Source: Microbacterium sp.
Lineage (GTDB): Bacteria > Actinomycetota > Actinomycetes > Actinomycetales > Microbacteriaceae
Direction: 5' to 3'
DNA length: 64,000 nt
Assembly: GCA_017306415.1 (NCBI GenBank)
Contig: JAFKIL010000001.1
Coordinates: 124,001-188,000 of the forward strand
In this document: one piece after another, positions 7,819 to 17,050 of the stretch
Layout of the letters: every line of letters starts with the position of its first letter
Position numbering within the stretch: the first letter of the stretch is position 1
Notes under the pieces: generated by a model
What the model was told of the DNA's origin: nothing
Seen by the model: the letters and a program-made list of their open reading frames with translations, nothing else
The model's database searches: none
Program-made: the position numbers and the translations under genes

Positions 7819-9591
7819 ATGGCCACCACACTCCCGCTGCAGGACGCGGCCCCTGGCCGCACCACGACTCTTCCGCCTCGCCAGGCGGCGCTGCTGAGCG
7901 CTTCGCGCGTGGAGCAGAAGGGCAACATCGTCGTGAAGTGGATCACGTCCACCGACCACAAGACGATCGGGTACATGTACCTGATCGCCTCGGTGATGTT
8001 CTTCATGCTCGGCGGCGTCATGGCCCTGATCATCCGGGCCGAGCTGTTCGAGCCGGGCATGCAGATCATCCCCACGAAAGAGCAGTACAACCAGCTGTTC
8101 ACGATGCACGGCACGATCATGCTGCTCATGTTCGCGACGCCGCTGTTCGCCGGTTTCGCGAACGCGGTGCTGCCCTTGCAGATCGGCGCACCGGACGTCG
8201 CGTTCCCGCGTCTGAACGCCTTCGCGTTCTGGCTCTTCCTGTTCGGGTCGACCATCGCCGTGGCCGGCTTCCTCACGCCGCAGGGCGCGGCCGCCTTCGG
8301 CTGGTTCGCCTATCAGCCGTTGGCCAATGCCAGCTTCTCTCCCGGAGCGGGCGGCAATCTCTGGATGCTCGGCCTCGGTATGAGCGGTTTCGGGACGATC
8401 CTCGGCGCCGTGAACTTCATCACCACCGTCATCACGATGCGCGCACCGGGCATGACGATGTGGCGCATGCCGATCTTCTCGTGGAACACGCTCATCACCA
8501 GCATCCTGATCCTGATGGCGTTCCCGGTCCTTGCCGCGGCCATCCTGGCAGCAGCGGCGGATCGCATCCTCGGGGCGCACATCTACGACCCGGAGAACGG
8601 CGGTGTGCTGCTCTGGCAGCATCTGTTCTGGTTCTTCGGCCATCCAGAGGTGTACATCATCGCGTTGCCGTTCTTCGGGATCGTGTCGGAGGTCTTCCCG
8701 GTGTTCAGCCGGAAGCCGATCTTCGGGTACAAGACGCTGGTCTACGCCACGATCGCCATCGCTGCGCTGTCGGTGGCCGTGTGGGCTCACCACATGTACG
8801 TGACGGGAGCGGTGCTCCTCCCCTTCTTCGCCCTCATGACGATGCTCATCGCCGTTCCGACGGGTGTGAAGATCTTCAACTGGATCGGAACGCTCTGGCG
8901 GGGGTCCGTCACCTTCGAGACGCCCATGGTGTTCGCGCTCGGCTTCCTCGTCTCCTTCGTCTTCGGCGGTCTGACCGGCGTGATCCTCGCGTCGCCCCCG
9001 CTGGACTTCGCGCTCTCCGACTCGTACTTCGTCGTCGCGCACTTCCACTACGTGGTGTTCGGAACCGTCGTCTTCGCGATGTTCTCGGGCTTCTACTTCT
9101 GGTGGCCGAAATGGACAGGGCGGATGCTGAACGAGCGTCTGGGAATGGTCCACTTCTGGATGCTCTTCATCGGCTTCCACATGACCTTCCTCATCCAGCA
9201 CTGGCTGGGCGTCGACGGCATGCCGCGTCGCTACGCGGACTACGCACCCACGGACGGCGGCGGCGCCTGGGTCTGGATGAACCAGGTGTCCTCGATCGGT
9301 GCGATGATCCTCGGTGCGTCGATGATTCCGTTCCTGCTCAACGTCTGGATCACCGCGCGCCGCGCACCGCACGTGACGGTGAACGACCCGTGGGGGTACG
9401 GGGCGTCGCTGGAGTGGGCGACTTCCTGCCCGCCGCCGCGGCACAATTTCACGTCCATCCCGCGCATCCGCAGCGAGCGCCCGGCGTTCGACCTCAACCA
9501 CCCCGAGGCGGGCATCCCCGTCGGCGTGGGCCCCGCGAAGGACGCCCCTGACGCTGCGGTCGCGGATGTCGAATCAGGAGAGGTGAAGTAA
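7819..9591 (+). CDS. ctaD: Cytochrome c oxidase subunit I
   Basis: This is the catalytic subunit of the aa3-type oxidase (590 residues, about twelve helices), which binds heme a, heme a3 and CuB. Ligand motifs are present: [12 protein letters not shown] (heme a), [10 protein letters not shown] (CuB His and cross-linked Tyr), [10 protein letters not shown] (the CuB histidine pair) and [10 protein letters not shown] (hemes a3 and a). ATG 7819 follows the ctaC stop by one base, so the genes are tightly coupled. The following ctaF GTG immediately abuts the stop. Confidence 0.97.
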   Translation: MATTLPLQDAAPGRTTTLPPRQAALLSASRVEQKGNIVVKWITSTDHKTIGYMYLIASVMFFMLGGVMALIIRAELFEPGMQIIPTKEQYNQLFTMHGTIMLLMFATPLFAGFANAVLPLQIGAPDVAFPRLNAFAFWLFLFGSTIAVAGFLTPQGAAAFGWFAYQPLANASFSPGAGGNLWMLGLGMSGFGTILGAVNFITTVITMRAPGMTMWRMPIFSWNTLITSILILMAFPVLAAAILAAAADRILGAHIYDPENGGVLLWQHLFWFFGHPEVYIIALPFFGIVSEVFPVFSRKPIFGYKTLVYATIAIAALSVAVWAHHMYVTGAVLLPFFALMTMLIAVPTGVKIFNWIGTLWRGSVTFETPMVFALGFLVSFVFGGLTGVILASPPLDFALSDSYFVVAHFHYVVFGTVVFAMFSGFYFWWPKWTGRMLNERLGMVHFWMLFIGFHMTFLIQHWLGVDGMPRRYADYAPTDGGGAWVWMNQVSSIGAMILGASMIPFLLNVWITARRAPHVTVNDPWGYGASLEWATSCPPPRHNFTSIPRIRSERPAFDLNHPEAGIPVGVGPAKDAPDAAVADVESGEVK

Positions 9592-10026
9592 GTGCGCAGC
9601 AACACGAACCTCTGGTGGCTGCTCTCCGGGTTCTTCCTGCTGATGTTCGCGACGTACAGCATCTGGAACGTCGTCGATCATCCGGACAAGCCCTGGTACC
9701 ACGCGCTCGAGTGGGTCGGATCGGTCGCTCTGCTGTTCGCGGCGTTCATGGCCGCACTGATCGCGTTCTATGTCGGCCGGGTGCACAAGGCGCAGGGCGG
9801 GGAGCTCCCCGAGGACGTCCTCACCTCGGACATCGACGACGGCGACCCCGAGATGGGTGAGTTCTCGCCGTGGTCATGGTGGCCGATCGTCCTCGCGTCC
9901 GCCGCTGCGTTCGCGATGATCGGGCTGGCCGTCGGCACGTGGCTGATGCCCATCGGATTCGGCATCTTCCTCGTGGCCATCGTCGGCTGGGTCTACGAGT
10001 ACTATCGCGGCTATTTCGCGCGCTGA
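9592..10026 (+). CDS. ctaF: Cytochrome c oxidase subunit IV (actinobacterial type)
   Basis: This small 144-residue membrane subunit is specific to the actinobacterial aa3 oxidase. Four hydrophobic helices are visible (about 5-25, 38-58, 95-112 and 115-135), with the loop GELPEDVLTSDIDDGDPEMGEFSPWSWWP region typical of the family. The GTG start directly follows the TAA of ctaD. It completes the forward ctaCDF operon; subunit III (ctaE) is encoded with the bc1 genes on the other strand. Confidence 0.92.
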   Translation: MRSNTNLWWLLSGFFLLMFATYSIWNVVDHPDKPWYHALEWVGSVALLFAAFMAALIAFYVGRVHKAQGGELPEDVLTSDIDDGDPEMGEFSPWSWWPIVLASAAAFAMIGLAVGTWLMPIGFGIFLVAIVGWVYEYYRGYFAR

Positions 10027-10033
10027 GCCGCGG

Positions 10034-10819
10034 GTGCGCCTGATCTGCGCCGTCGTCTCTGACGTCGGCCCGCATCGTCGTATCAACCAGGACGCGGCGT
10101 TCGTCGCGCCGTGGGGCGCGGCGGTGGCTGATGGCGTCGGGGGAGGCCCGGCCGGCGACCTCGCGTCAGCCACGATCGTGCATCGCATGACGGCCGGATG
10201 GCACGGCGTCGACGACGTCGATGAACTCGCCGTGCGGGTGCGGTCCGCGAACTGGGATCTGCGTGCGCGCGTCGACAGCGATCCGTCGCTGGCCGGCATG
10301 GCGACGACGCTCACCGGTCTCGTGGTCGCGCGGGGCGGCGGGATGCTGTTGGTCCACACCGGCGACTCTCGGGCGTACCGACTCCGTGACGGCGAGCTCA
10401 CGCAGCAGACGCGGGACGACTCCCTCGTGCAGGCGCTCATCGACCAGGGCGTCATCGGAGACGCTGAGGCGCGATCGCACCCGCGGCGCAACATCGTCAC
10501 GGCCTCCCTCGCGGGTGCGGACGACGATCGCCTGTGGGTCATCGACGCCGACGCGGCGCAGGGAGACCGGTGGCTGTTGTGCAGCGACGGTGTCAGCGAC
10601 TATCTGCCCGACTCCGTGATCGACTCGGCCCTGGCGTCCGCCACACACCCGGACGATGCGGCGGGCGCCCTGGTTCGTCTGGCGATGGACGCCGGATCGC
10701 GTGACAACATCACGGCAGTCGTCTGCGACGTCGCCTCGGGCGTCCCTGTGGCTGAGCCTCCGCGCTTCGCCGGCGCGGCTGCGATCGTCTTCGACGACGC
10801 CCTCGAGGACACCGCCTGA
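10034..10819 (+). CDS. PP2C-family protein serine/threonine phosphatase
   Basis: This is a 261-residue soluble PPM/PP2C phosphatase. Metal-binding and catalytic motifs run in order: SDVGPHRRINQDA, AVADGVGGGPAG, TTLTGLVV, VHTGDSRAYR, LLCSDGVSDYLPD and GSRDNITAVV. All expected aspartates are present, so it should be active on phosphoserine or phosphothreonine proteins. It begins 7 nt after ctaF and is probably co-transcribed with the oxidase genes. No partner kinase is in the window, so its substrate is unknown. Confidence 0.9.
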   Translation: MRLICAVVSDVGPHRRINQDAAFVAPWGAAVADGVGGGPAGDLASATIVHRMTAGWHGVDDVDELAVRVRSANWDLRARVDSDPSLAGMATTLTGLVVARGGGMLLVHTGDSRAYRLRDGELTQQTRDDSLVQALIDQGVIGDAEARSHPRRNIVTASLAGADDDRLWVIDADAAQGDRWLLCSDGVSDYLPDSVIDSALASATHPDDAAGALVRLAMDAGSRDNITAVVCDVASGVPVAEPPRFAGAAAIVFDDALEDTA

Positions 10820-10825
10820 GCCGGA

Positions 10826-11233
10826 TCAGCCCCGCAGGACCATGGTGAGTGGATCGAACGTGCGTGGCAGGGCACCCGCGTCGTTCTCGGTCGGCTGCCC
10901 CTCGCGGACCCAGTATTCGTACCCGCCGATCATCTCTCGCACCTCATATCCGAGTCGAGCGAACTCGAGGGCGCCGCGGGTGCCCGCATTGCAACCGGGA
11001 CTCCAGCAGTAGACGACAATCGGGGTGCCGAGGGGGATCTCCTGGGCTGCTCGCGCGGGGATCTCCCGATAGGGCAGGTGCACAGCGCCGCTGATGCGGC
11101 CCTGTCTCCAGGCTTCGTCGCTGCGGACGTCGACCAGTGTGAGACGGTCTCCCGCCTTCTGAGCGGCATACACGTCTGAGGGGTCGGTCTCGTGGGCGAG
11201 TCTCGCGGCGAAGTAGGTGGCGGCATCGATCAT
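10826..11233 (-). CDS. Rhodanese-like domain protein
   Basis: This single-domain, 135-residue rhodanese has the active-site loop CNAGTR with Cys81, preceded by VVYCWSPG, and the VDVRSDEAWRQGRISGA signature near the N-terminus. A cysteine at this position supports a sulfurtransferase or persulfide-carrier role. A two-residue-longer Cys cluster (Cys76 and Cys81) is notable. It is convergent with the PP2C gene, separated by only 6 bp, and has no obvious operon partner. Confidence 0.88.
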   Translation of the reverse strand: MIDAATYFAARLAHETDPSDVYAAQKAGDRLTLVDVRSDEAWRQGRISGAVHLPYREIPARAAQEIPLGTPIVVYCWSPGCNAGTRGALEFARLGYEVREMIGGYEYWVREGQPTENDAGALPRTFDPLTMVLRG

Positions 11234-11339
11234 GGCCCCAGAATACGTGCGGGTGCACGTCGACCGCGGACCTGCCGGGCGCCATCCCTCGCCGGATTCC
11301 TGCCGATCGCCGCCGACCGGTCCCCCCGACGGGATGCAG

Positions 11340-11379
11340 ATGGCCCCGGTCGCGATCGAAGATCGACGAGCGGGGCCAT
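11340..11379 (-). terminator. Hairpin downstream of qcrB
   Basis: ATGGCCCCG (11340-11348) pairs with CGGGGCCAT (11371-11379), with a smaller internal CGATC/GATCG stem. It lies 20 nt beyond the qcrB stop, so it probably ends the ctaE-qcrCAB message. Confidence 0.5.
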
Positions 11380-11398
11380 CCGGGTCAGTGCGAGAGCG

Positions 11399-13234
11399 TC
11401 ACTTCTCGTCGTCGTCGCGATCCTTCTTCTTGGGTCGCTTGGCATCCGGTGCCTCATCGGGTGCGAGCACCGTGGTCGGACGGACCGGCACCTCGCCTGT
11501 GGCGGAATCGTCGACGGGGTGGAGAGGAGCCTCCGGGTGCCCGGCGCGCTCGTGCGCTCCCTGGATCTCCTCGTTCTCGATGGTCTCCATCTCCTCGAGG
11601 GAGTGGTGCTGATGGGCGACGGCCGCATCCAGCTCCGACTGCGTCATCGGCAGGAGCCGATCCTCGAAGAACCAGCGCGACATCGCTGCCCGCGTGTTCT
11701 GCCAGAACCCGATCCGGCCCTTCGCGTTCGGGCGCACGATGAGCGGCTCGTAGTGCTCGTTGTCGACCAGCTTGAACCGATCGAAGTGATCGACCGGCTG
11801 GTGGACCTCGATGTACTCGCCGCCCGGCAGACGCACGATGCGACCCGACTCGTAGCCGTGCAGGACGATCTCGCGATCCTTCTTCTGGAGCGCGAGGCAG
11901 ATCCGCTTCGTGACGAAGTAGGCGATGATCGGCCCGAGGATGAGCAGCGCCTGCAGCGTGTGGATGACGCCTTCCATCGTGAGAGAGAAGTGCGTCGCGA
12001 TGATGTCCGAACCCGCCGCGGCCCACAGGACCGCGTAGAACGTGACGCCGGCCGCGCCGATGGCCGTCCGCGTCGCCGCGTTGCGCGGGCGCTGCGCGAT
12101 GTGGTGTTCACGCTTGTCGCCGGTGACCCATGCCTCGATGAAGGGGTAGATGAGCACCAGGACGATGAACAGGCCCAGCACCAGCACCGGGATGATGATG
12201 TTGAAGGACCACGTGTGATCCAGCCAGACGAACTCCAGGTGAGGCGGGACCAGGCGCAGAGCACCGTCGGCGAAGCCGATGTACCAGTCCGGCTGCGTTC
12301 CCGCAGACACCGGCGATGGGTCGTAGGGTCCGTAGTTCCAGATCGGGTTGATCGTGAACAGCGAGGCGATCAGCACGATCACACCGAAGGTGATGAAGAA
12401 GAAGCCACCCATCTTCGACATGTAGACCGGCATCATCGGATACCCGACGACGTTGCTGTTCGAGCGCGCCGGTCCGGCGAACTGGGTGTGCTTGTTGATC
12501 ACCATGAGCATCAGGTGCAGCACCAGGAGGCCCACGAGGATGGCCGGCAGCAGCAGGATGTGGAGCGTGTAGAGCCGGCCCACGATCTGATTACCCGGGA
12601 ACTCGCCTCCGAAGAGGAGGAACGAGGTCCAGGTGCCGATCACCGGCAGGCCCTTGATCATCCCGTCGATGATGCGCAGACCGTTGCCCGAGAGCAGGTC
12701 GTCCGGGAGCGAGTAGCCCGTGAAGCCCTCGGCCATCGCGAGGATGAAGAGGATGAAGCCGATCACCCAGTTCAGCTCGCGCGGCTTGCGGAAGGCACCG
12801 GTGAAGAAGATGCGCAGCATGTGGACGCCGATGCCCGCGACGAAGACGAGCGCGGCCCAGTGGTGGATCTGGCGCACCAGCAGTCCGCCGCGGATGTCGA
12901 ACGACAGCCGCAGCGTCGAATCGAGTGCCGCGGACATCTCGACGCCACGCATCGGGATGAACGCGCCGGCATAGTGGGTCGGGACCATCGATGCCTGGAA
13001 GAAGAACGTCAGGAATGTTCCCGAGAGGAGCACCACGACGAAGCTCCAGAGGGCGATCTCACCCAGCATGAAGGACCAGTGGTCTGGGAAGATCTTGCGC
13101 CCGAGCTCCTTGACGAAGCCGGACAGGCTCGTGCGCTCATCGAGGTAGTTCGCGGCCCAGCCGACGAAACGTCCGCCGAGCGGCTTCTCCTTCGCTTCCT
13201 CCTGGAAGCGGGAGGGTGCGGTTGCGGTACTCAA
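11399..13234 (-). CDS. qcrB: Cytochrome bc1 complex cytochrome b subunit
   Basis: QcrB oxidises menaquinol and carries two b hemes in the III-IV supercomplex. The protein is 611 residues, with the long actinobacterial C-terminal extension ending in a charged KRPKKKDRDDDEK tail. Membrane and quinol-site segments include WSFMLGEIALWSF, the heme region LVRQIHHWAALVFVAGIGVHMLR and FTGYSLPDDLLSGNG. The start is an unusual TTG at 13234, supported by a GGGAG ribosome site and a TTGA overlap with the qcrA stop; no upstream ATG or GTG fits. Confidence 0.94.
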   Translation of the reverse strand: MSTATAPSRFQEEAKEKPLGGRFVGWAANYLDERTSLSGFVKELGRKIFPDHWSFMLGEIALWSFVVVLLSGTFLTFFFQASMVPTHYAGAFIPMRGVEMSAALDSTLRLSFDIRGGLLVRQIHHWAALVFVAGIGVHMLRIFFTGAFRKPRELNWVIGFILFILAMAEGFTGYSLPDDLLSGNGLRIIDGMIKGLPVIGTWTSFLLFGGEFPGNQIVGRLYTLHILLLPAILVGLLVLHLMLMVINKHTQFAGPARSNSNVVGYPMMPVYMSKMGGFFFITFGVIVLIASLFTINPIWNYGPYDPSPVSAGTQPDWYIGFADGALRLVPPHLEFVWLDHTWSFNIIIPVLVLGLFIVLVLIYPFIEAWVTGDKREHHIAQRPRNAATRTAIGAAGVTFYAVLWAAAGSDIIATHFSLTMEGVIHTLQALLILGPIIAYFVTKRICLALQKKDREIVLHGYESGRIVRLPGGEYIEVHQPVDHFDRFKLVDNEHYEPLIVRPNAKGRIGFWQNTRAAMSRWFFEDRLLPMTQSELDAAVAHQHHSLEEMETIENEEIQGAHERAGHPEAPLHPVDDSATGEVPVRPTTVLAPDEAPDAKRPKKKDRDDDEK

Positions 13235-14310
13235 TGGCGCTCCCAGAAGCTCGGGCCGACGGGTTCGTGGAAGTCGCTCTTGGCGACGATGTAGCCTTCG
13301 TCATCGACTTCGATCGGCAGCTGCGGCAGCGGCCGCGCTGCCGGTCCGAAGATGACCGCTGCGTTGTTCGAGACGTCGAACTGCGACTGGTGGCACGGGC
13401 ACAGCAGGTGATGGGTCTGCTGCTCGTACAGCGCCACCGGGCAGCCGACGTGCGTGCACACCTTGGAGTAGGCGACGATTCCGTCGAAACCCCAGTCCTC
13501 CCGACCGGGGGCGGGGTGCAGGTCCTCGACGGGCAGGCGCATGAGCAGGACGATGGCCTTCGCCTTCTCCTCGAGGTAGCCGTCCTGATGGGACACCGAC
13601 GCGAGTTCTTCCGGGATGACATGGAACGCGGACCCGAGGGTCACATCCTCCGCCTTGATGGGGACGCCGCTCGGGTCGTGCGCGAGCTTCATGCCCTTCT
13701 TCCACATGGTGTGGCTGAGCAAGTACACCGGGTCGCCCGCGTGCGGGCTGCCGGGGCTGTTCTGCGGAGCCAGACCGCGGAACAGGGTGATGCCCGGAAT
13801 GATCGAGGCCACCAGCGCGGCGAACAGGGAGTTGCGGATCATCGCGCGTCGTCCGAAGCCGGACTCCTCGTTCGCGACGGCGAACGCGTTCACGACCGCC
13901 TCGCGGGTGGTGTCCCGACCACGGGTCGCATGCCGGGGCTCGATGAACTCCTTGTCCGACATGATCGCCTTGGACCAGTGGATCGCACCGATGCCGATCG
14001 CGAGGAGCGCGAGCGCGATGCCGAGGCCGATGAAGAGGTTGTTGTGGCGGATGCTGACGATGCCGCCGTCCTCGATCGGGAAGATCATGTAGGCCGCGAC
14101 GGCCCAGATGCTTCCGGCGACGGACAGGTAGAACAGCGTGTAGACCGTCCGGACCGCCCGCTTCATCGCCGCGGGGTCCGTGTCGGTCACGCGTTCGCGG
14201 TGCGGGGGCAGATCGGGGTTCTGCACCGGGTCGGGAACCGCGACGGCGAGCCCGGGGGAGGGCTGCCACGAAGCCCTCTCGTGCTCGAGCGGGTCTTCCT
14301 CGTGTGCCAT
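13231..14310 (-). CDS. qcrA: Cytochrome bc1 complex Rieske iron-sulfur subunit
   Basis: This Rieske subunit transfers electrons from menaquinol to the QcrC hemes. It is 359 residues with three N-terminal membrane helices (about 54-77, 90-112 and 160-180), the actinobacterial form. The 2Fe-2S ligands are Cys285 and His287 in CTHVGC and Cys304 and His307 in CPCHQS; Cys290 and Cys306 would form the disulfide. It lies between qcrC and qcrB, overlapping qcrB by 4 nt. Confidence 0.96.
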   Translation of the reverse strand: MAHEEDPLEHERASWQPSPGLAVAVPDPVQNPDLPPHRERVTDTDPAAMKRAVRTVYTLFYLSVAGSIWAVAAYMIFPIEDGGIVSIRHNNLFIGLGIALALLAIGIGAIHWSKAIMSDKEFIEPRHATRGRDTTREAVVNAFAVANEESGFGRRAMIRNSLFAALVASIIPGITLFRGLAPQNSPGSPHAGDPVYLLSHTMWKKGMKLAHDPSGVPIKAEDVTLGSAFHVIPEELASVSHQDGYLEEKAKAIVLLMRLPVEDLHPAPGREDWGFDGIVAYSKVCTHVGCPVALYEQQTHHLLCPCHQSQFDVSNNAAVIFGPAARPLPQLPIEVDDEGYIVAKSDFHEPVGPSFWERH

Positions 14311-14342
14311 GGTGCTCCTCGTGCGTGGAATTCAGTGGTCGA

Positions 14343-15146
14343 TCAGTTGGACTTCGCGGTGATCCACACCGTGACGCCGATGAGAGCGCCGATACCGAAG
14401 ATCCAGATGAAGAGTCCCTCGGCGACCGGGCCGAGCGCACCGAGGCCGTAGCCACCGGGCGACTCGTGCTGCTGCAGGTAGAGGAGGTACGAGATGATGT
14501 CGCGCTTCTCTTCGAGGTTGAGGTTCATGTTGTTGAACACCGGCATGTTCTGGGGGCCGGTCACCATCGCCGCGTACATGTGCAGTGCGCTGGTCTCGGT
14601 CAGCGCAGGGGCGAACTTGCCCTCGGTGAGGGCTCCACCTGCGCCCGCCACGTTGTGGCACATCGCGCAGTTGATGCGGAACAGATCGGCGCCGTTGGCG
14701 ACATCACCCTTGCCGTCGAGCGTCTCGGCGGACGGGTACGTCGGACCCGGGGCGATCGACTGCACGTAGGCCGCCATCGCCTTGATCTGGTCCTCGGTGA
14801 ACTGCACCGGCTTCTGGGGGGCCTGCGGTCCCTGCGCAGCGAGCGGCATACGGCCCGTGGAGACCTGGAACTCGACCGCCAGCTCACCCACGCCGTAGAG
14901 CGAAGGTCCGCTCTCGGTGCCCTGCAGGTCGAGACCGTGGCACGTGGCGCAGTTGGCCTGGAACAGCTTCTTGCCGTCCTCCGCGGTCAGGTTCGATGAC
15001 GTCTTGGAGTCGTCGTTCGTCGAGGCCATCGCGGCGGACGCCCCGGCGTAGACCCCGCCCGTCAGCAGCAGGCCGACCCCGATGAGGACAGCGGCGGCGA
15101 GGGGACTGCGGCGCCCGGACTGTCGGCGCTTGTTCTGTCGTGCCAT
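14343..15146 (-). CDS. qcrC: Cytochrome bc1 complex diheme cytochrome c subunit
   Basis: QcrC passes electrons from the Rieske protein directly to the CuA site of the oxidase, replacing a soluble cytochrome c. The 267-residue protein has an N-terminal anchor or signal (about 14-40), then two c-type heme motifs CATCH (Cys66-His70) and CAMCH (Cys160-His164), and a C-terminal helix. The ATG at 15146 gives the usual basic MARQNKRRQSGRR start. It lies 19 bp after ctaE, in the same operon. Confidence 0.95.
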   Translation of the reverse strand: MARQNKRRQSGRRSPLAAAVLIGVGLLLTGGVYAGASAAMASTNDDSKTSSNLTAEDGKKLFQANCATCHGLDLQGTESGPSLYGVGELAVEFQVSTGRMPLAAQGPQAPQKPVQFTEDQIKAMAAYVQSIAPGPTYPSAETLDGKGDVANGADLFRINCAMCHNVAGAGGALTEGKFAPALTETSALHMYAAMVTGPQNMPVFNNMNLNLEEKRDIISYLLYLQQHESPGGYGLGALGPVAEGLFIWIFGIGALIGVTVWITAKSN

Positions 15147-15165
15147 TTCTGGTGCGGCTCCGCTT

Positions 15166-15804
15166 CTATCGCAGGAAGTAGATGACGGCGAACAGGGCGA
15201 TCCAGACCACATCGACGAAGTGCCAGTAGTACGACACAACGATCGAGGTCGTCATCTCCTTGCGCCCGAAGTTCTTGACGGCGTACGCGCGACCGATCAC
15301 CAGGAGGAAGGCGATGAGCCCGCCCGTGACGTGGAGCGCGTGGAATCCGGTGGTCAGGTAGAACGCGGATGCGTAGGAGTTGGCGCTGATCGGCATGCCC
15401 TCGGCCACCAGCTGCGAGTACTCCCACACCTGCCCGGAGACGAAGATCGCGCCGAGGGCGAAGGTGAGGAAGAACCACTCCACCATTCCCCAGCCGAGCC
15501 AGCCGCGCTTCTTCAGCGAGTAGGGCTGGAACCGCTCAGCGGCGAACACGCCCATCTGGCAGGTGACGGACGAGAGCACCAGGATCACGGTGTTCACGAA
15601 CGCGTACGGCACATTGAGGTGCTGCGTCATCTGCGCCCACAGTTCGGGCGAGGTGCTGCGGAGGGTGAAGTAGATCGCGAAGAGTCCCGCGAAGAACATC
15701 ACCTCGCTGCCCAGCCACACGATCGTGCCCACTGCGACCGGATCCGGCCTCTTCACTGTCCGCAGTGCCTGGTTGTACGTCGCTGGGGTCGTCACACTCC
15801 CCAT
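15166..15804 (-). CDS. ctaE: Cytochrome c oxidase subunit III
   Basis: This 212-residue core oxidase subunit has about five membrane helices and no cofactors. Recognisable blocks are [35 protein letters not shown] and the final [21 protein letters not shown]. It heads the minus-strand ctaE-qcrC-qcrA-qcrB operon, the standard actinobacterial arrangement that links complexes III and IV. The ATG at 15804 is retained; no strong ribosome site is visible. Confidence 0.95.
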   Translation of the reverse strand: MGSVTTPATYNQALRTVKRPDPVAVGTIVWLGSEVMFFAGLFAIYFTLRSTSPELWAQMTQHLNVPYAFVNTVILVLSSVTCQMGVFAAERFQPYSLKKRGWLGWGMVEWFFLTFALGAIFVSGQVWEYSQLVAEGMPISANSYASAFYLTTGFHALHVTGGLIAFLLVIGRAYAVKNFGRKEMTTSIVVSYYWHFVDVVWIALFAVIYFLR

Positions 15805-15966
15805 TATGGCCGATTCCGACGCCGGAGTTTCGCACGCGCGGGCACCGAGTCGGCGGCCCCGGAGTTTAGGACTCCCTCAGAGAACGCGGCGCGAACGCCC
15901 AGAATCCACCCAGCGCGCGATGCCCGCGCCGGCCGCACAGGCAGGTCGTCGGTCACGACCCGTCGA

Positions 15967-15972
15967 TAGGAT
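15967..15972 (+). promoter_or_regulatory. Leaderless -10 box (TAGGAT) of trpD
   Basis: TAGGAT ends 8 nt before ATG 15981. No attenuator-like leader can exist if transcription starts there. The rest of the 176-bp gap to ctaE shows only a short direct repeat (GGAGTTT, twice). Confidence 0.55.
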
Positions 15973-15980
15973 CGTCAGTC

Positions 15981-17045
15981 ATGGCAGACGTGCACTCCTG
16001 GCCCTCCATCCTCACCGCTCTACTCGGGGGGAACGACCTCAGCGTGTCGGAGTCCACGTGGGCGATGCGGCAGGTCATGAACGGGGCCGCAACCCCCTCT
16101 CAGCTGGCGGGATTCCTGGTTGCGCTGCGCGTGAAGGGCGAGACGGTCGATGAGATCGTCGGGTTCCGCGACGCGATCCTCGAGGCCGCACTCCCGCTGC
16201 CGGTGGACGCGGCCGTGCTCGACATCGTCGGAACGGGAGGCGACCGATTCGGAACGGTGAACGTCTCCACGATGGCGGCCATCGTCGCCGCCGCGTCGGG
16301 AGTGCCTGTGGTCAAGCACGGCAACAAGGCCGCGAGCTCGGCGTCCGGCTCCTCCGATGTGCTCGCCGCCCTCGGTCTGGACCTCACGCTCAGTCCTGAG
16401 GCGGTGGCCGAGACGCTGGAGCGCACGGGCATCACGTTCGCCTTCGCCTCCGCCTTCCATCCCGGATTCCGCCACGCGGGGCCCACCAGAGCCGAGCTCG
16501 GAGTGCCCACGGTGTTCAACTTCCTCGGTCCGCTGTGCAACCCGGCGCGCGCCGAGGCGAACGCCGTCGGGGTCGCGCAGCTGGACCGGGTGCCGCTCAT
16601 CACCGGCGTCTTCCAGACCCGCGGGGCGACCGCGCTGGTCTTCCGCGGCGATGACGGGCTTGACGAGCTCACCACGACCGGCCACAGCCGGCTCTGGGAG
16701 GTCAGCCTCGGGGACGTCCACGAACACGACATCTATCCGCCGGACCTCGATATCCGGCTGGCCGACCTCGACGAGCTGCTCGGTGGCGATCCCGCCCACA
16801 ACGCGGCCGTCGTCCGGCGGACGCTGGAAGGCGAGAACGGCGCCGTGCGCGACATCGTCCTGCTCAACGCGGCGGCGGGTCTGGTGGCGTACCGCCTCTT
16901 CCGCGACCCCGGTCAGGTCCAGCGACCGATCCTCGAGCGGCTGGCAGAGGCCCGCGACACCGCCGCTGAAGCCATCGACAGCGGTGCCGCCCACGCCAAG
17001 CTGGGCGCGTGGGTGGAGGCGACGCGGTCGCTGGCGGCATCCTGA
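15981..17045 (+). CDS. trpD: Anthranilate phosphoribosyltransferase
   Basis: TrpD joins anthranilate to PRPP in tryptophan synthesis. The 354-residue length is normal. The PRPP-binding signatures GTGGDRFGTVNVSTMAA and VVKHGNKAASSASGSSDVL are intact, as are the later FNFLGPLCNPA and DELTTTG stretches. It stands apart from the other trp genes, which is common in Microbacteriaceae. The PHP gene begins 5 nt after its stop and is likely co-transcribed. Confidence 0.96.
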   Translation: MADVHSWPSILTALLGGNDLSVSESTWAMRQVMNGAATPSQLAGFLVALRVKGETVDEIVGFRDAILEAALPLPVDAAVLDIVGTGGDRFGTVNVSTMAAIVAAASGVPVVKHGNKAASSASGSSDVLAALGLDLTLSPEAVAETLERTGITFAFASAFHPGFRHAGPTRAELGVPTVFNFLGPLCNPARAEANAVGVAQLDRVPLITGVFQTRGATALVFRGDDGLDELTTTGHSRLWEVSLGDVHEHDIYPPDLDIRLADLDELLGGDPAHNAAVVRRTLEGENGAVRDIVLLNAAAGLVAYRLFRDPGQVQRPILERLAEARDTAAEAIDSGAAHAKLGAWVEATRSLAAS

Positions 17046-17050
17046 CTCCC

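Noticed and set aside
15825-15870. Repeated GGAGTTT in the ctaE-trpD gap
   Set aside because: A 7-base direct repeat seen only twice, with no relation to either -10 region; no regulatory role can be supported.
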